From: Haberlea rhodopensis
Taxonomy: Eukaryota; Streptophyta; Magnoliopsida; Lamiales; Gesneriaceae
Reading direction: 5' to 3'
Length of the DNA: 64,000 nucleotides
Assembly (NCBI GenBank): GCA_907163345.1
Contig: CAJQUN010000457.1
Coordinates: 186,001-250,000, forward strand
A program made the position numbers and the translations under genes. The notes beneath the pieces are model-generated. The model was not told where the DNA came from, made no database searches, and worked only from the letters and a program-made list of their open reading frames with translations. Shown here piece by piece: positions 47,182 through 59,714 of this stretch (position 1 is its first letter; each line of letters starts with the position of its first letter).

Positions 47182-48260
47182 GTTTCAAAAGAACATGTAC
47201 CGTTAAGAAGTTTGACGAATTCTTGGGCAACAATGGATTTCTGAGATGTCAGACGGATCACTGTTGTTATGTAAAGAAGATTGAGGATTCTTATATCATT
47301 CTACTATTGTATGTCGATGATATGTTGATAGCATGAGCTTGTGTGGAGTAGATTAATAAACTCAAGAAAGAGTTATCAACTGAGTTTGCTATGAAGGATT
47401 TGGGAGCTGCAAAGCACATTATTGAAATGATGGTCATAAGAGATATGGTGAATGGACTCTTGAAATTATCTCAAGAAGAGTACGTGAAAAATGTGCTTAG
47501 CGAATTTAGCATGGATGAAGCTAAATCAGCGAGTACTCAGTTGGCTAGTCATTTTAAACTAACCAAAGCACAATTGCCTTGAACGAAGCAGGATCAAACT
47601 TATATGAAAAAGTTCCTTACGCTTCTGCTGTTGGAAGCCTCATGAATGCGATGATATGTAATAGACCAGACATAGCACATGTAGTGGGAGTATGAGCAGG
47701 TTTATGAGCAATCAAGGAAAACAACACTGGGAAGCAGTTAAATGGATTCTCAGGTACTTGAAAGGTACTGTTAGCTCATATTTATGCTTCAGCGGGTCAA
47801 ATCTGGGCTTACAAGGTTTTGTCGATGCCGACATTGGTGGTGACCTGGATGGCATAAAGAGTACTACTGGGTGTGCACTCATTAGGTGGTACAACTGTAA
47901 GCTGGGTGTCTAAGCTGCAAAAGATACTCGCGCTTTCAACTACTGAGGCTGAGTACGTTGCAGTGACAGAAGCTAGCAAAGAAATGACATGGTTACGATC
48001 CTTTCTTGAAAAATTGGGTCATAAGATTGGTGATGCCATGTTACATTATGATAGTCAAGAGTGTTATTCATTTGGCAAATAATCTTGTTTATCATGCTAG
48101 GACGAATCATATACATGTTTGATATCATTTCATCAGATCAATTCTGGAGGATGGAGCATTGCTGCTTGAGAAGATTCTTGGACGTAACAATCCAGCTGAT
48201 ATGCTAACAAATATCGTGATTGTTGACAAACTGAAGTTGTGTTCGACTTCAGTTGGACAA
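47182..48260 (+). pseudogene. Copia RT (C-terminal) and RNase H remnant
   Basis: RT holds FDEFLGNNGFLRC, then LLLYVDDMLIA with the catalytic DD pair, and MKDLGAAKHIIEM (47391-47582). RNase H includes HWEAVKWILRYLKGTVSSYL (47692-47913) and KLQKILALSTTEAEYVAVTE with ASKEMTWLRSFLEKLG (47873-48082). A stop follows LIA and a frameshift lies near 47880. Confidence 0.9.
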
Positions 48261-49144
48261 CATGCATAGAAATAGGAAAAATGAGTTGCTGCATTGATTG
48301 TGAAAAGATATGATTGAAATCAAGTCTTAAAGTGGAGATTGTTTACAAAATATGTCATTTCACACTACCATCTAAATTGTAGGCATGTTTGAATAAGTGT
48401 AAACGTTTTGCATTACCGGCCAAATGGTAGACAAGAAAAATAAGGTGGCGTTCACACTGGAAGAATTGTCTATAAATAGACACACCATTTGTCATTTCTA
48501 GACATCCCAACTCAAGTAAACAAAGAAAAGATTTCTTGGGTGTTTTCTTGAGAGAGTTAGATAGGTTGCTCTCTTGGTTATACTCGGGGTCGGATTTGTG
48601 AGAGATTGAGTGTTTTGTAAACACTTGTAAAGATTTATTCCTATAATAAAGATTTACAGCAGCTCCGTGGACGTAGTCTATATTAGATGAACCTCGTAAA
48701 TTGATTGCGTTATTATTGATTATTTTATTCCAAATTTTGGTGTTTATTCTCATCATTACTCAATTGCTCCGATCTATCCCCAACATCTATTCCTATGGAA
48801 TTCGTTACAGGTTCAAATTTATAGATGCATGATGCTAAAGTTATGTAAAATGTAATTATGTACTTGACTTGATGTTCAAGGAAAAACAAATATTTAAAAA
48901 AATATTAATTATATGATGAGCCATTTTTAGATAAATGATGTCATTAAAATCATATCTTTTTTAGTGAATTGGATGTCTTTTTGTTTAAATAGTGGAGAGA
49001 ATGCTAAAAAATTCAAGTCTTCGGTTTATTTATGTTATTTTTTAAAATGTATTTCAAGGCAATTTATTAGGGTTATTTAAAAAAATAACCCACATTTAAA
49101 AAACATTTAACAAAATAACCTAAAATATAAAAACCTTAATTTTT

Positions 49145-49310
49145 TGATCCAAAACGCCAACTGAGTTGGCGTGTTCAGGAGTCCCGCCAACTCAGTTGGC
49201 GGAACCAACTTGAAAAGTTGGTCACGCCAACTGAGTTGGCGTGACCAACTTTGCTCTTTTTTTTTTATTTATATGAAAGTTGGACACGCCAACCAAGTTG
49301 GCGTGTCCAA
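49145..49310. repeat. GCCAACTGAGTTGGC palindrome cluster, left arm
   Basis: ACGCCAACTGAGTTGGCGTG and variants (GCCAACTCAGTTGGC, GCCAACCAAGTTGGC) occur four times in 165 bp, each itself a palindrome, with AAGTTGG/CCAACTT spacers. The inverse set is at 50685-50825. Confidence 0.9.
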
Positions 49311-49314
49311 CTTG

Positions 49315-49345
<31 letters not shown>

Positions 49346-50684
49346 ATATAAAATATAATTTAAAATAAAAATATATATAATAAAAATATGTCTCACCTTA
49401 TTATTGTCCAGAAAATATATCAACTCAAATATAATTTGACAATTTTACACAAAACCAAAAATGTACATGATTTTGTAAGTTAATATAAATTGTTTCTTCA
49501 AAAATATATTACCAAACATACTTTTATTCTTTAAAATCACTTCTCAAGTTGGCATGTCCAACTTAGTTTTTTTTTTAATAAAAAAACAAACAATTTATAA
49601 TAAAAATATGTCTCATCTTATCAGGTAAATTGTAAAAATATTGTCCATATTTTAAAATTTTATTTAAATAATTTTTTTATTATCAAATTCTAAAAAAAAA
49701 TGCGGCAGAGAATGGCCGTCGCGGAACATTATTACATTTTTTAAATATAAAATTTATATAATTATCCCATCACCTTCCTTGTAACAATTGATGACGTGAA
49801 ACATTGCACATGGTTTCACTTCAAACCAAAGAACAGATGCAGCATCATCGTAACGATGATTACTCTTAGGGATGTCAATGAGATGGGTCTAAACTCGTAC
49901 CCGTATTAATAATGTTCCGCGACAGTCTTTCCGAGCCGCTCGCAAACTTTAATATTTTATTAATATAAATATATATTAAATAAATACCCGAAATGTTTAA
50001 AATATATTTATTTAATATATATTTATATTAATAAAATATTAAAGTTTGCAAGCGGCTCGGAATGGCTGTCGCGGAATATTATTAATACGGGTACGAGTTT
50101 AGACCCATCTCATTGACATCCCTAAGAGTAATCATCGTTACGATGATGCTGCATCTGTTCTTTGGTTTGAAGTGAAACCACGTGCAATGTTTCACGTCAT
50201 CAATTGTTACAAGGAAGGTGATGAGATAATTATATAAATTTTATATTTAAAAATTTTAATAATGTTCCGCGACGGCCATTCCGTGCTGGAATTTTTTTTA
50301 GAATTTGATAATAAAAAATTTATTTAAATAAAATTTTAAAATATGGACAATATTTTTACAATTTACCTGATAAGATGAGACATATTTTTATTATAAATTT
50401 TTTGTTTTTTTATTAAAAAAAAACTAAGATGGACATGCCAACTTGATAAGTGATTTTAAAGAATAAAAATATTTTGGTAATATATTTTTGAAGGAACAAT
50501 TTATATTAACTTACAAAATCATGTACATTTTTGGTTTTGTGTAAAATTGTCAAATTATATTTGAGTTGATATATTTTCTGGACAATAATAAGGTGAGACA
50601 TATTTTTATTATATATATTTTTTATTTTAAATTATATTTTATATATTTAAAAAAATAAAAAAAAAACAAAAAAAAAATAAGTTG

Positions 50685-50825
50685 GAGGTTGGCGTGTCCA
50701 ACTTTCATATAAAAAAAAAAAGAGCAAAGTTGGTCACGCCAACTCAGTTGGCGTGACCAACTTTTCAAGTTGGTTCCGCCAACTCAGTTGGCGGGACCCC
50801 TGAACACGCCAACCCAGTTGGCGTT
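50685..50825. repeat. GCCAACTCAGTTGGC palindrome cluster, right arm
   Basis: Inverted counterpart of 49145-49310, with three clear copies and a truncated fourth (GGAGGTTGGCGTGTCC). It is the main place where the two arms differ, by small substitutions and a shortened poly-A/T stretch. Confidence 0.88.
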
Positions 50826-50918
50826 TTGGGTCAAAAAATTAAGGTTTTTATATTTTAGGTTATTTTGTTAAATGTTTTTTAAATGTGGGTTATTTTTTTA
50901 AATAACCCCAATTTATTA

Positions 50919-52320
50919 TAAAATATACTGTATTTTTACTTTTATTTTATTATTCTATATTTTGTACTGTAAAATTCATGGACGTAACATGTCTTGCATT
51001 ATTTAGTTTTTTATACAAGACAATATTTTATTTATTTTGTGAATGGTAAACTTGACTTGGAACTAATAATAACTAGCAGACGACGTACACGCGTTGCGTA
51101 TGTAACGTAATATATAATGCATACGGATTGATACGTGTAATGAAATAAATGAGACATATACAATGATTAATATTACAATTCAAAATATACATCAAAGAAC
51201 CACAACAAACCATTGAAGGGGGTACTTTGGTAAATTCAAATTTACCATACCAAGGTAGTTAGTATAGGGGGCTTAGGCATTATAATATAGTAAGATAATA
51301 ATTATGTATAAATATGAAAACTGGACAGAACCTAAAACCTTAAAAAGGGAAAAAATATTAAAAGGACAAAAAAAAAAGAAAAAAAAGCAAGGTAAATTAA
51401 AGAATTTCGTAAAAAATTTGTTGGAGTCATTCACCAAATGTCTACTTCAACCTTCAAACTTTGAGGAATCAATTATAAGGAATGTAAACGAATCGAACAT
51501 ATTCACGTACTTTTGGAGCTGGCTTGAAAATAATTTAATTCTATTCGAAATTCTCAATACGTTTCGAACTTGAACATGTTTGCAATTTTTTTGAAGCGAG
51601 CCAAAATTACTTTGTTCGATAGTTCACGAACTGCTTGCAGAACTTTAATACTTTATTAATGTAATATACTTATATATTAAATATATGTAGTTCGAATAGC
51701 TCGCGAATATGCTCTAATCTTTTCGAGCCGAAATAGAACTCGAACTGTGATTCAAGCCGAACTCGAGCAAATTTTTTTAAACTATTCGAACTTCGAATCG
51801 AACTCGAGCTCGAATATATGTATTTCAAGCCGAATTCGAACCTTATAATTTCTTGATATTCAACTCGATTCAATTCGTTTACACCCCTTAATATACTATT
51901 AAATCCATTCAAAAAGCAAAACAAAAAAATATACAATTAAAAAATAAAAAAAATAAAAAAATTCTTATAAATGATATTGAAACGAATGAAATTAAAACAG
52001 AAATATAAAAATTTTGTAAAAAAATTATACATCAAAATCATAAAAATAAAAAGTATTTCGTAAAATAATCAACAAAAAAAACATCTCCTCCGTTCATCCC
52101 TGGTTGTCGGCCCGAAGATGGTGACAGAGGAGAGGAGGATTGGCGGGGAACAGCCGAATCTTGAAGAACTTGTAAGACCAAATATAAAATATTTTCAGAT
52201 ATATTATAATATTTTTCAAAAATAATGTCTCATTTTTCCTTCTTCCCATTCCGCCGCTTCATAATCCCAAAACCTATATACCAAATCTCCGATTCCGCCG
52301 CTTCATAACCTAAATTCAGA
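50919..52320. other. Intergenic spacer with a degenerate repeat
   Basis: No gene recognised. About 51480-51880 is filled with TCGAACT / AACTCGAGCTCGAAT-type motifs in both directions, which look like a decayed interspersed repeat of unknown class. The last 120 bp before 52345 (CTTCTTCTTCTTCC) should be the HGPRT promoter and 5' UTR. Confidence 0.45.
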
Positions 52321-52344
52321 ACCCTGTAATTTTCTTCTTCTTCC

Positions 52345-52889
52345 ATGGATTTGAACAAAGATATAGAGAAAATTCTATGGACTGAACAACAAATCCTGGA
52401 ACGGGTCTCCGAATTGGGTTCTCAATTGGACCGGGCCTTTAAATCCCGGGCCGTTGCTCCAGTTGTTGTGGGAGTCGCAACCGGCGCATTCATGTTCCTT
52501 GCGGACCTCGTAAGGAAAATCCAGCTGCCCATTACTGTGGACTTCATCCGGGTGGAATCATACGGGTCGGGCACAGTTCCAAATGGCAAACCAAGGATAT
52601 CCTGCGACTTGAAAGTCGATGTTCGCGGAAAACACGTCATTTTGGTATGGGAATTGATATAATTATTGACGGATAATTGTTTTAATTTTACCATTTTTAA
52701 CTGAATTTTTTACCATCATCATCATTATTTGCTTCAGTTGCTATTCTGTATGTTGATTGGATTGATTCTGATGTTCTTTTCTTGGAAATTTCTTGCTCAA
52801 GTAAGAATTCCTTCACCTAATTTCCGGAATTTGAAATTTGGAATTTTGAGAACTTTATGATTTGCTATTTCAAGAGAAAAAGATTCAAA

Positions 52890-52930
<41 letters not shown>

Positions 52931-55513
52931 TGTAAAACCTGTAACTTTATCCTCATATTGCTACGTTTGAGTGTCAGTGGGCATTCAAGTGGTGGGATTC
53001 CCTGCCAATCCATGAACTGTGATAGTTTAACTCTAGTCAACAATTGTTGTTGTCACCCTCTGAGCTAGCCATGGGATTGGGTATGTGACCGAACTATAGT
53101 AGCCATGCTATTTTTGAAAACATATACCTAAGCCCCAAAGGTTAAACAAGCCCCAGTGTATCCTTATAAACAATCACAAACACTTCTCATAATCCCATGG
53201 GGGCATGAAGCATGGGTATTACAGTCATCTCTCTTCAGAAAATATCATCAGTTTTCAATTCGAGAATTGACTTCCACGCATATAGAATTTTGTTACACAT
53301 GGTTCGCAGAATCGGGAACGGAGGTGGACGTTCCAAAGTTCCAGCTCGTAACGTAGGTTGCTCTGGAAAGTCGTTATGTTATCGGAAAGCGGCGATTTAT
53401 CGGTGGCGCGAAAGTTGGAACGGCGGAACAGCGCGGCGCAGTTTGGAGTTTGGAGAAGATGAGAATTGTGGAGAAGAAGTGTAAAGTTTCTATGCACATT
53501 AAATTTTAATAAAATTTTGTTTTTAAACAAATTTATTATTATTTTTTGTGTCTAATTCTCAACTAATTTTTATTTTATTATAAATTTTTATTAAAAAAAT
53601 AATGTGGAGAATGGATATTTAAGGATGATTGTCACCGAATAATTTTTATACTTTGGTATATTTCATTTTAGAAAAGTTGGTGTTCGCTTTTTCAAGAAGT
53701 TAACATACGGAAAAAGAGTTGTCCAGATGAAGAAGCAATGCATAATTGGTGTAATAGCTAAATAGAGTAAACAACTCGTTTATTAGAGTATTGTCACATA
53801 AATCAAATTTATTTGAAAAGTAGTCAAAAAATCAAATTTATTTGAAAATCTTATGAATGATCTATTCAACTTTTGACTAACTAAAACAACCAAGAAAATC
53901 CAAAAAACATCATCATATTAAATCCATAGTCATTAATATATAAATGGCTATATATTAAAAACTCAACTTTTTGAAATTTTAAATAATTTTTTTAAAAAAT
54001 CGGCGACGTGGCCCTTTCGTGAAATGTCATTGGAACTGGAACGGAGGTTTCCGTTCCAGGCACCGCACCGCGACCGTGATGCGAACCATGGTTATACATG
54101 TGCCTAGTTCCAATATTCGAGCTGATTTCCTGCACTAATACCCTTGTGTAACACTCTTGTCTATGGAACAAGCCGCCACAAAGTGAGATACTACTGAATG
54201 GTCTTCACTGGAACTACTTTGCATCCTTTTTCACTCTGCGAAAATGATGTAACAAGTTCCCTGGTGTATTCGTATAGTAATTAAAATTGTGTTTTGGGGT
54301 GGGGCGGCGGTGTCTCCAAAGTGGATATTTTGAGTTTTATACATGAAGTTTTAAACATTTCTTACCCCATAAAAAATATAATAAGCTGTCCCGGGCTAAT
54401 TATCTAAATCAGTCTCTACACCCCAACCGTCAATCACCTAGTTCATCAAACTTGGTAATTTATCGATGTTCTTGGTGTGTTGCTCTACAACTCACCTATA
54501 TTATATGTTGTATGTGTTTAAGTGGCATAACCGGAAGCCATTTCTGTTCGCTTTTTTTTTTGTTGCTCTGCTTAGGTTGAGGATATTATTGATACTGGGA
54601 ATACTTTGGCCTGCCTAATTGATCACATGAAGTCTAAAGGTGCATCATCCATATCCGTGTGCACTCTCCTTGATAAACCTGTAAGACGAAAGGTTCATTT
54701 TGAACTCGTTGGAGAAGGAAAGTATTATTGCGGCTTTGAGGTCATCTCACTCTCTCTCTGTCTCTCCTCCCTCTCTCTCTCTGCCATTTTTCATACATTA
54801 CTTCAATTCATTTTAGAGTTCCGAGAATTTAATGCTTCTTGATGGCTTAACTTTTCTTTTCTCAAAGAGTATAATATGTCATGACAACACAGAACATTAG
54901 TGCAGCGGAATTGCTTGCTGTTGCATCATGTTTTACCTTTTGTGCTATCAGAATAACTCGTTCTGATAGAACATATTATGAAACGAATGGTTTTATCACT
55001 ATAAGTTCCTTCTCAACTAAGATAATATGATATCTGACCGTATTGATTTGATTGGTTCAATTTTTTTTATGGTTTGATGATGATTTTTAGTTTTAATGAC
55101 TTTTTTGAGGATATTGATTTTGACATTAAAACTCTTTGCTAGTGTATTCGGGATTATTTTACAATGAACTGGAATTTATTTAGACAACTTTTCTCGTTGA
55201 ACAATAAAACAAGAAAGAGAAGAATATCATATATTTGCTGTAAATCTTGATTGCACTTTTGAAATGACTGACCTGACCAGTTTTTGAGTTTCTTGAATTG
55301 TGAGTGGACGACATTGTCATATTTTATTTTCTATGAAGAAATTATGCTATTTGATTCATGAAAATTGAATTTGACGTGCCATGTGAATAAGCTTTTGATA
55401 TGAAATGGCAGTGCCCTGATTATTTTGTGGTGGGCTATGGATTAGACTTTGACGAGCTGTATCGGAACTTGCCATATGTTGGTGTCTTGAAGCCTGAAAT
55501 TTACGAGTCATAA
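52345..55513 (+). CDS. HGPT: Hypoxanthine-guanine phosphoribosyltransferase, 3 exons
   Basis: Exons 52345-52644, 54576-54740 and 55412-55513 join in phase 0 to 567 nt (188 aa). The enzyme salvages hypoxanthine and guanine with PRPP to IMP and GMP, releasing pyrophosphate. It has the flexible-loop Ser-Tyr pair in VESYGSG (residues 70-76), the PRPP-binding motif VEDIIDTGNTL (101-111), the DKPVRRK segment (133-139) and FVVGYGLDFDELYRNLPYVG (160-179), all as expected. Length is normal for the plant family. No targeting peptide is evident, so it is probably cytosolic. Intron 1 is 1.9 kb, carries an (AT)n run at 52896-52926 and otherwise holds no gene. All junctions are GT-AG. The gene looks functional. 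Confidence 0.95.
52896..52926. repeat. (AT)n microsatellite in HGPRT intron 1
   Basis: About 15 uninterrupted AT units 250 bp downstream of the exon 1 donor. Confidence 0.95.
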
Positions 55514-56722
55514 TTCTTGTTGATTGTGAAGCACACAGCGACAATTGCTTCGTTTGAGGTGTAGTCGGAAAGTAGCAAGTCTTGTGTCAAATATTTCCAA
55601 GCATTGCCAACGAGCTAAATTATCAATTGCAAAGCACACCATGGATGAAAAATATTATTAATTTCATATACAATTTTTCCAAGGTTCGAGTTTCACTCCT
55701 TGAACTAGATGAAGTCATCCCTCGAGTAAACTCTTTGGATCTTGAGTGTATTCGATAAACCGATTTTGATATAACGATGTTTCAATTTTTTGGCATCAGG
55801 TACGAAATATGAAGTACATAATATACTTTTTTGTCTACTGGGTGAATGATGAGTTAGTGTGCTTGGGGTATTATTTTTTAGAGGTTTAACTATTTTTATT
55901 TTCCAAATGTTGAGCATATATTTCATCTATGGTTATAGAATTGCTAAGTTAAATTATATGTTTGTGAACTCGCTTGATTCATATGAAATTTTCCAGCTAC
56001 TGGTACACAGAGACCGCTCATACTTTTTTTAACTAGGATATTAATTACTGCATGGCGTAAGGTAAAATATACGTATAAAGATACTCTTAAGTCATAGCAT
56101 ACTCATGAATAAAGCATGTGTGTTCATAATTTCTTTTATTTTAAAAAAAATATGTGTTTTTTATTGAATTATCTCAAGGTAAAATTGTATTTTCTCATGT
56201 AACTATAAAGAATTTGTGATTTTGATCTTATATCTTTGTTTAACAAGTTTGATCATATATCTATTAGCGTTGCAAATGATTCACGAATCTATGCGAACAA
56301 ATTTGATCATGCATTTATTAAAGTTTCAAATGATCGATTAATCTATTAAAATAATAAATATTGTTAATATTTGAAATACCAATTTTAGTTTACGAGATCA
56401 TAATTAAAATATTAATTATTTTAGAAAATTATAAAATAACAAGAAATAAATATGCCGATATAATGAAAATTTAGGGCTTTATCATTGGATGGAATGACAT
56501 TTTGGAAAATTAAGATCATACTATTTATGGTATATTAATGCATTCTGAATTACAGCGGCATGTATAACTAAAATATTGCTGAATTTCTTTAATATTTGAT
56601 CAGTATATGTTTCTGTGTTTAACAATAGACATTCTTATTCTTTTGCTACGAATCAATGGGGTAAACGTATCAAAATTGGAGGAATTTCTCTTACTCTGTT
56701 TCAGTCAGGATATAGGCAGGAA
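55514..56722. other. Convergent 3' spacer between HGPRT and the F-box gene
   Basis: AT-rich, no supported gene. Both neighbours point into it, so it holds their 3' UTRs and polyadenylation sites. Confidence 0.55.
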
Positions 56723-59714
56723 TTAGAGCAGCTGTTGAGATATGCGAATTGAAACAATTTCCCCACTTTTTCCAGCCTTCATAGCATGGTATTTAATCTG
56801 AAGTCCTGCTTTTGAATTATAATAATCAGTAAGTGATACTAAAGTAATTGCTGAAGTGATAAGCTTACCATCATTCTGTTGTAAGTTGGTGTTCACTGCC
56901 ACTGCATGGAGGGTTACCATAGATTTTGGCTGCCAGTCCGTGCGTTTTCCCACCCATAACTTACTATTAAAAATATCTGAAATGAGTTCAGAGTTAGTCC
57001 AGTTTTGTCATATATGCAATTAAGAGTGCTCATTATTTTCAATTGTTGGGAGGGGGGAAACAGAACCTCAATTGATGTTTAATTATTTCAAAGATATAAG
57101 TTCTCTAATTCAATTGAACTTCTGGTTCGCAACCGGTTTGATCAATTTTCGAACATTTCACATGTGGGGTTTCAACCAAGGGCATTTACATGATGCTGTT
57201 TCAAAGATACATAATACTATTGCAAACATACCAGAAGTTGTTTCATCCCTGATGTGCCCAATGTCAATGATACCCCCAGAAGCTGCATCAGCTTGCATGG
57301 TTATGTCATGGGATCCTATTAATTCATAGTCCCAACTCCCATCTAGATATCCCTCATTCAGGAACAGCTCAACGTGTCTTGCATCCAGGACTTGCATTGT
57401 TCCTGCATTAACAATTTCTTAATGCCGATGTGTTCTATAGGTCATTTTCAACCTAACACACAACATGCATCAACTGATGTTCCACTTTGTGTTTAATGTA
57501 TGTATCTGAATAATACATTTTCAAAGAAAGTAAACAGTTTTATATACATGCTTCATTCATCTAAGTATTCGAACTAAACTTTGATAGAATTAAGGAATAT
57601 AAAATCTGGAGGGCTTTTGTAGGGCCTGGTTATCTTCATATAATTTTGTATGTTGCGTAAAATGTGAAGTAAATCTAATGATACACTAGTTATAAAGGAA
57701 ATACTGGTTTAGTTTGCGGCTTACCATCACATACATCAAGATCGCAGATGGGGCATCGAACAAGCTGCAAGTCTTCAAACATGATTGCAAGTTGAAATTT
57801 TGGCGGTTAGGTATTGAAATAATATTAGCATGGAATAAATAATTTGTTATATGGGAAACGGCATTCATTACCAGCAATCCAGATTCCAGTTTTTATTGAG
57901 TTTAACACACAACCACCAACCAGCTCCAACGAATCTTGTGTCGTCTCTTCTTTTGGAATTCTTATTGGTCCGGTCAGGCTCTCAGTCAAGAGCGCAGCAT
58001 GTGAATCAAATGAGAATGCTCCAATTCGCATCCAATCTATCCATCCAACCAAACAAGTAAAAAAGATATTAGTTTCAACATGTATTATTGGCCTTGCCAT
58101 GCTCAAGCACATTAAGTAACAGCAGCAAGATAAACTATCCACTTGTAGAATTTCAAGAACCGAATTTGTTCTATGCTAGACAGCGAGATCTACTTCCTGT
58201 GTAGCATACAACAACTTGAACTTATAAACACAAAATTTTCCATCCCATTTGTAAGTCGTGTATCTAGGCAGATAAGCGGAATCAATATTCAGTTGCATTC
58301 GTTTTAGAAAAGAAAAGAGGTGGAAACTACAATCACAAATAGCACTTACCTATGTGCTTCTCCTGTTGGCAGTACATGTACGAGTGGCTTCCGTCTGCAT
58401 ATGTTACTCATGAATTCTCTGATTACATGTATAATATTGTTGAAAATTTAATGGAATAGTAACGGCTGTAATTTACCAAAAGCTGCAGCGTAAAGTTTGA
58501 TCCATTCGAAATTGACATTTCCAGGATCAGGCACCTGAAGATCACGCAAACATGCAAATTTCCAGATGCTGTCATCCATCATGGTACGATTGAACCACTT
58601 GCAGGTTGCTGCTAACATTACTAGAGATCTCCCATCCATAAACTTGGCAATCTCAGTCCATATATCCACTTCATACCTTTTTCATTTAAATCAAAACGTA
58701 AACAGATGGAAATTGCATAATTCTTAAAGACAATCGAAGTCTTTCATCAAGGAAAAAAAGAAAGAAAAAGTTGTCTGCATCTAAGATCGTCAATGGGACT
58801 AAGCAAAAGCAGAACTCAAACTTAGCATCACAGCGCTTTTTAATCCTCGGTGCTCAACAATGTGCAAATTCGAATTCGAGCAACGTCATTAGTATTAAAT
58901 GATATTCAATAGGAAAACCCATACATTGATGACTATTTCTAGTAAAAATGGCAAATGTTCGTCAGAACCATCAAAGTGGAATTCTGAAGCAAAGTGGTTA
59001 TTGAATGATCACGAAAAGATCTGAATAGATTCTTACACAGCAACTCGTTCACAGGTTGCAAAATTTCAGGTGATGCTGAAACACGTTCAGGCAAAAATCA
59101 TACTCAACTATAAACTAATACAAATCTAATCCACAAACACAATAATGTCGTAAAACAAAACATTCCCGAACATCAAATCAAAGAATACAAAATTTCAATT
59201 CGAAGTGAAATGCATGGTTAAGCTGACGCATCTAATTCATTCTCCTAAAGTATTCTGCAATCATTAACGCACAAGCTCACAAATATTCCAATAAACCAAA
59301 AGTAAATCGAATCCTCCTATTCACTGAAACATAGCCAAGCTTCCACAATCCAAAACGTTTCAAAGCTTAAATCCATTGCTTCAGCTAACGCGTCTAATTC
59401 GGACTCTCAGAACCATTTTACGATGCATCAAGCTTAAGCATACAAATCTTCACGTAAATCATAATTGAAATCCGCATTCTTCAATTCACTAAAACAGAAC
59501 AGAGCCATCGCAATGTAATCAAACTTCAAATTTAGCTTCATTCCCGAAACTATCGTATCTACAATTAACACTCATATCCATATCTGAAATCAAAATTCGT
59601 AAAGGTGAATAAGCATATTAACCAGTTGACGTTGGACTTAGGAGAAATGCGGATTGATAATCTCGGAGAGGCGCAACAGCAAATAGATCTTGCTCTTCGC
59701 AATCGCTTCCCCAT
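56723..59714 (-). CDS. F-box protein, At3g61730 (RMF)-like, 8 exons
   Basis: Exons 59623-59714, 58477-58676, 58350-58394, 57872-58036, 57725-57772, 57232-57402, 56869-56976 and 56723-56805 join in continuous phase to 912 nt (303 aa). The start is MGKRLRRARS. The F-box (about residues 33-75) includes VDIWTEIAKFMDGRSLVMLA and CKWFNRTMMDDSIWK. The rest has IDWMRIGAFSFDS-like sequence, LVRCPICDLDVCDG with a CxxC pair, QVLDARHVELFLNEGYLDGS, WDYELIGSHDI, and ends VSIRISQQLL. F-box proteins recruit targets to SCF ubiquitin ligases through SKP1. The Arabidopsis relative is linked to male fertility (RMF) by my recollection. All introns are GT-AG. The acceptor at 58676 was chosen because it alone keeps phase into the F-box. 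The gene looks intact. Confidence 0.88.

Larger units (their letters stand above)
44107..48785 (+). mobile_element. Tnt1-type Copia retrotransposon, decayed
   Basis: The 5' LTR (44107-44425) and 3' LTR (48340-48785) both end CCC(T/C)AACA and start TGTTT. TGGTATCAGAGCC (44428-44440) is an exact initiator-tRNA-Met primer site, and AGTGGAGA before 48340 is the purine tract. Flanks TTTAT and TCTAT match 4 of 5. The 5' LTR lacks about 130 bp that the 3' LTR has, between GGC(A/T)TGTTT and AAACAAAGAAAAG. Internal order is gag, protease, integrase, RT, RNase H, all in broken frames. A 305-bp LTR-like insertion interrupts RT. Confidence 0.9.
49070..50908. mobile_element. 1839-bp near-perfect palindromic (foldback) element with 10-bp TSD
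   Basis: The left arm starts GGGTTATTTAAAAAAATAAC and the right arm ends with its exact inverse. Arms of about 900 bp meet near 49989 with a central loop of only about 15 bp. CAATTTATTA is duplicated at 49060-49069 and 50909-50918. Internal matches include TTAGGGATGTCAATGAGATG (49867) against its inverse near 50105-50125. Long terminal inverted repeats plus a 9-10 bp duplication fit a Mutator-type foldback element without transposase. No coding sequence is present. A transcript would fold into one long hairpin, a likely small-RNA source. Confidence 0.93.

Noticed and set aside
51670..51936. 88-aa minus-strand ORF rich in Ser/Glu/Leu
   Set aside because: It is produced by repeated TCGAACTCGAG-type motifs of a decayed repeat.
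53156..53530. Open frames in HGPRT intron 1
   Set aside because: Short, overlapping in several frames, no domain, and located between well-defined exons.
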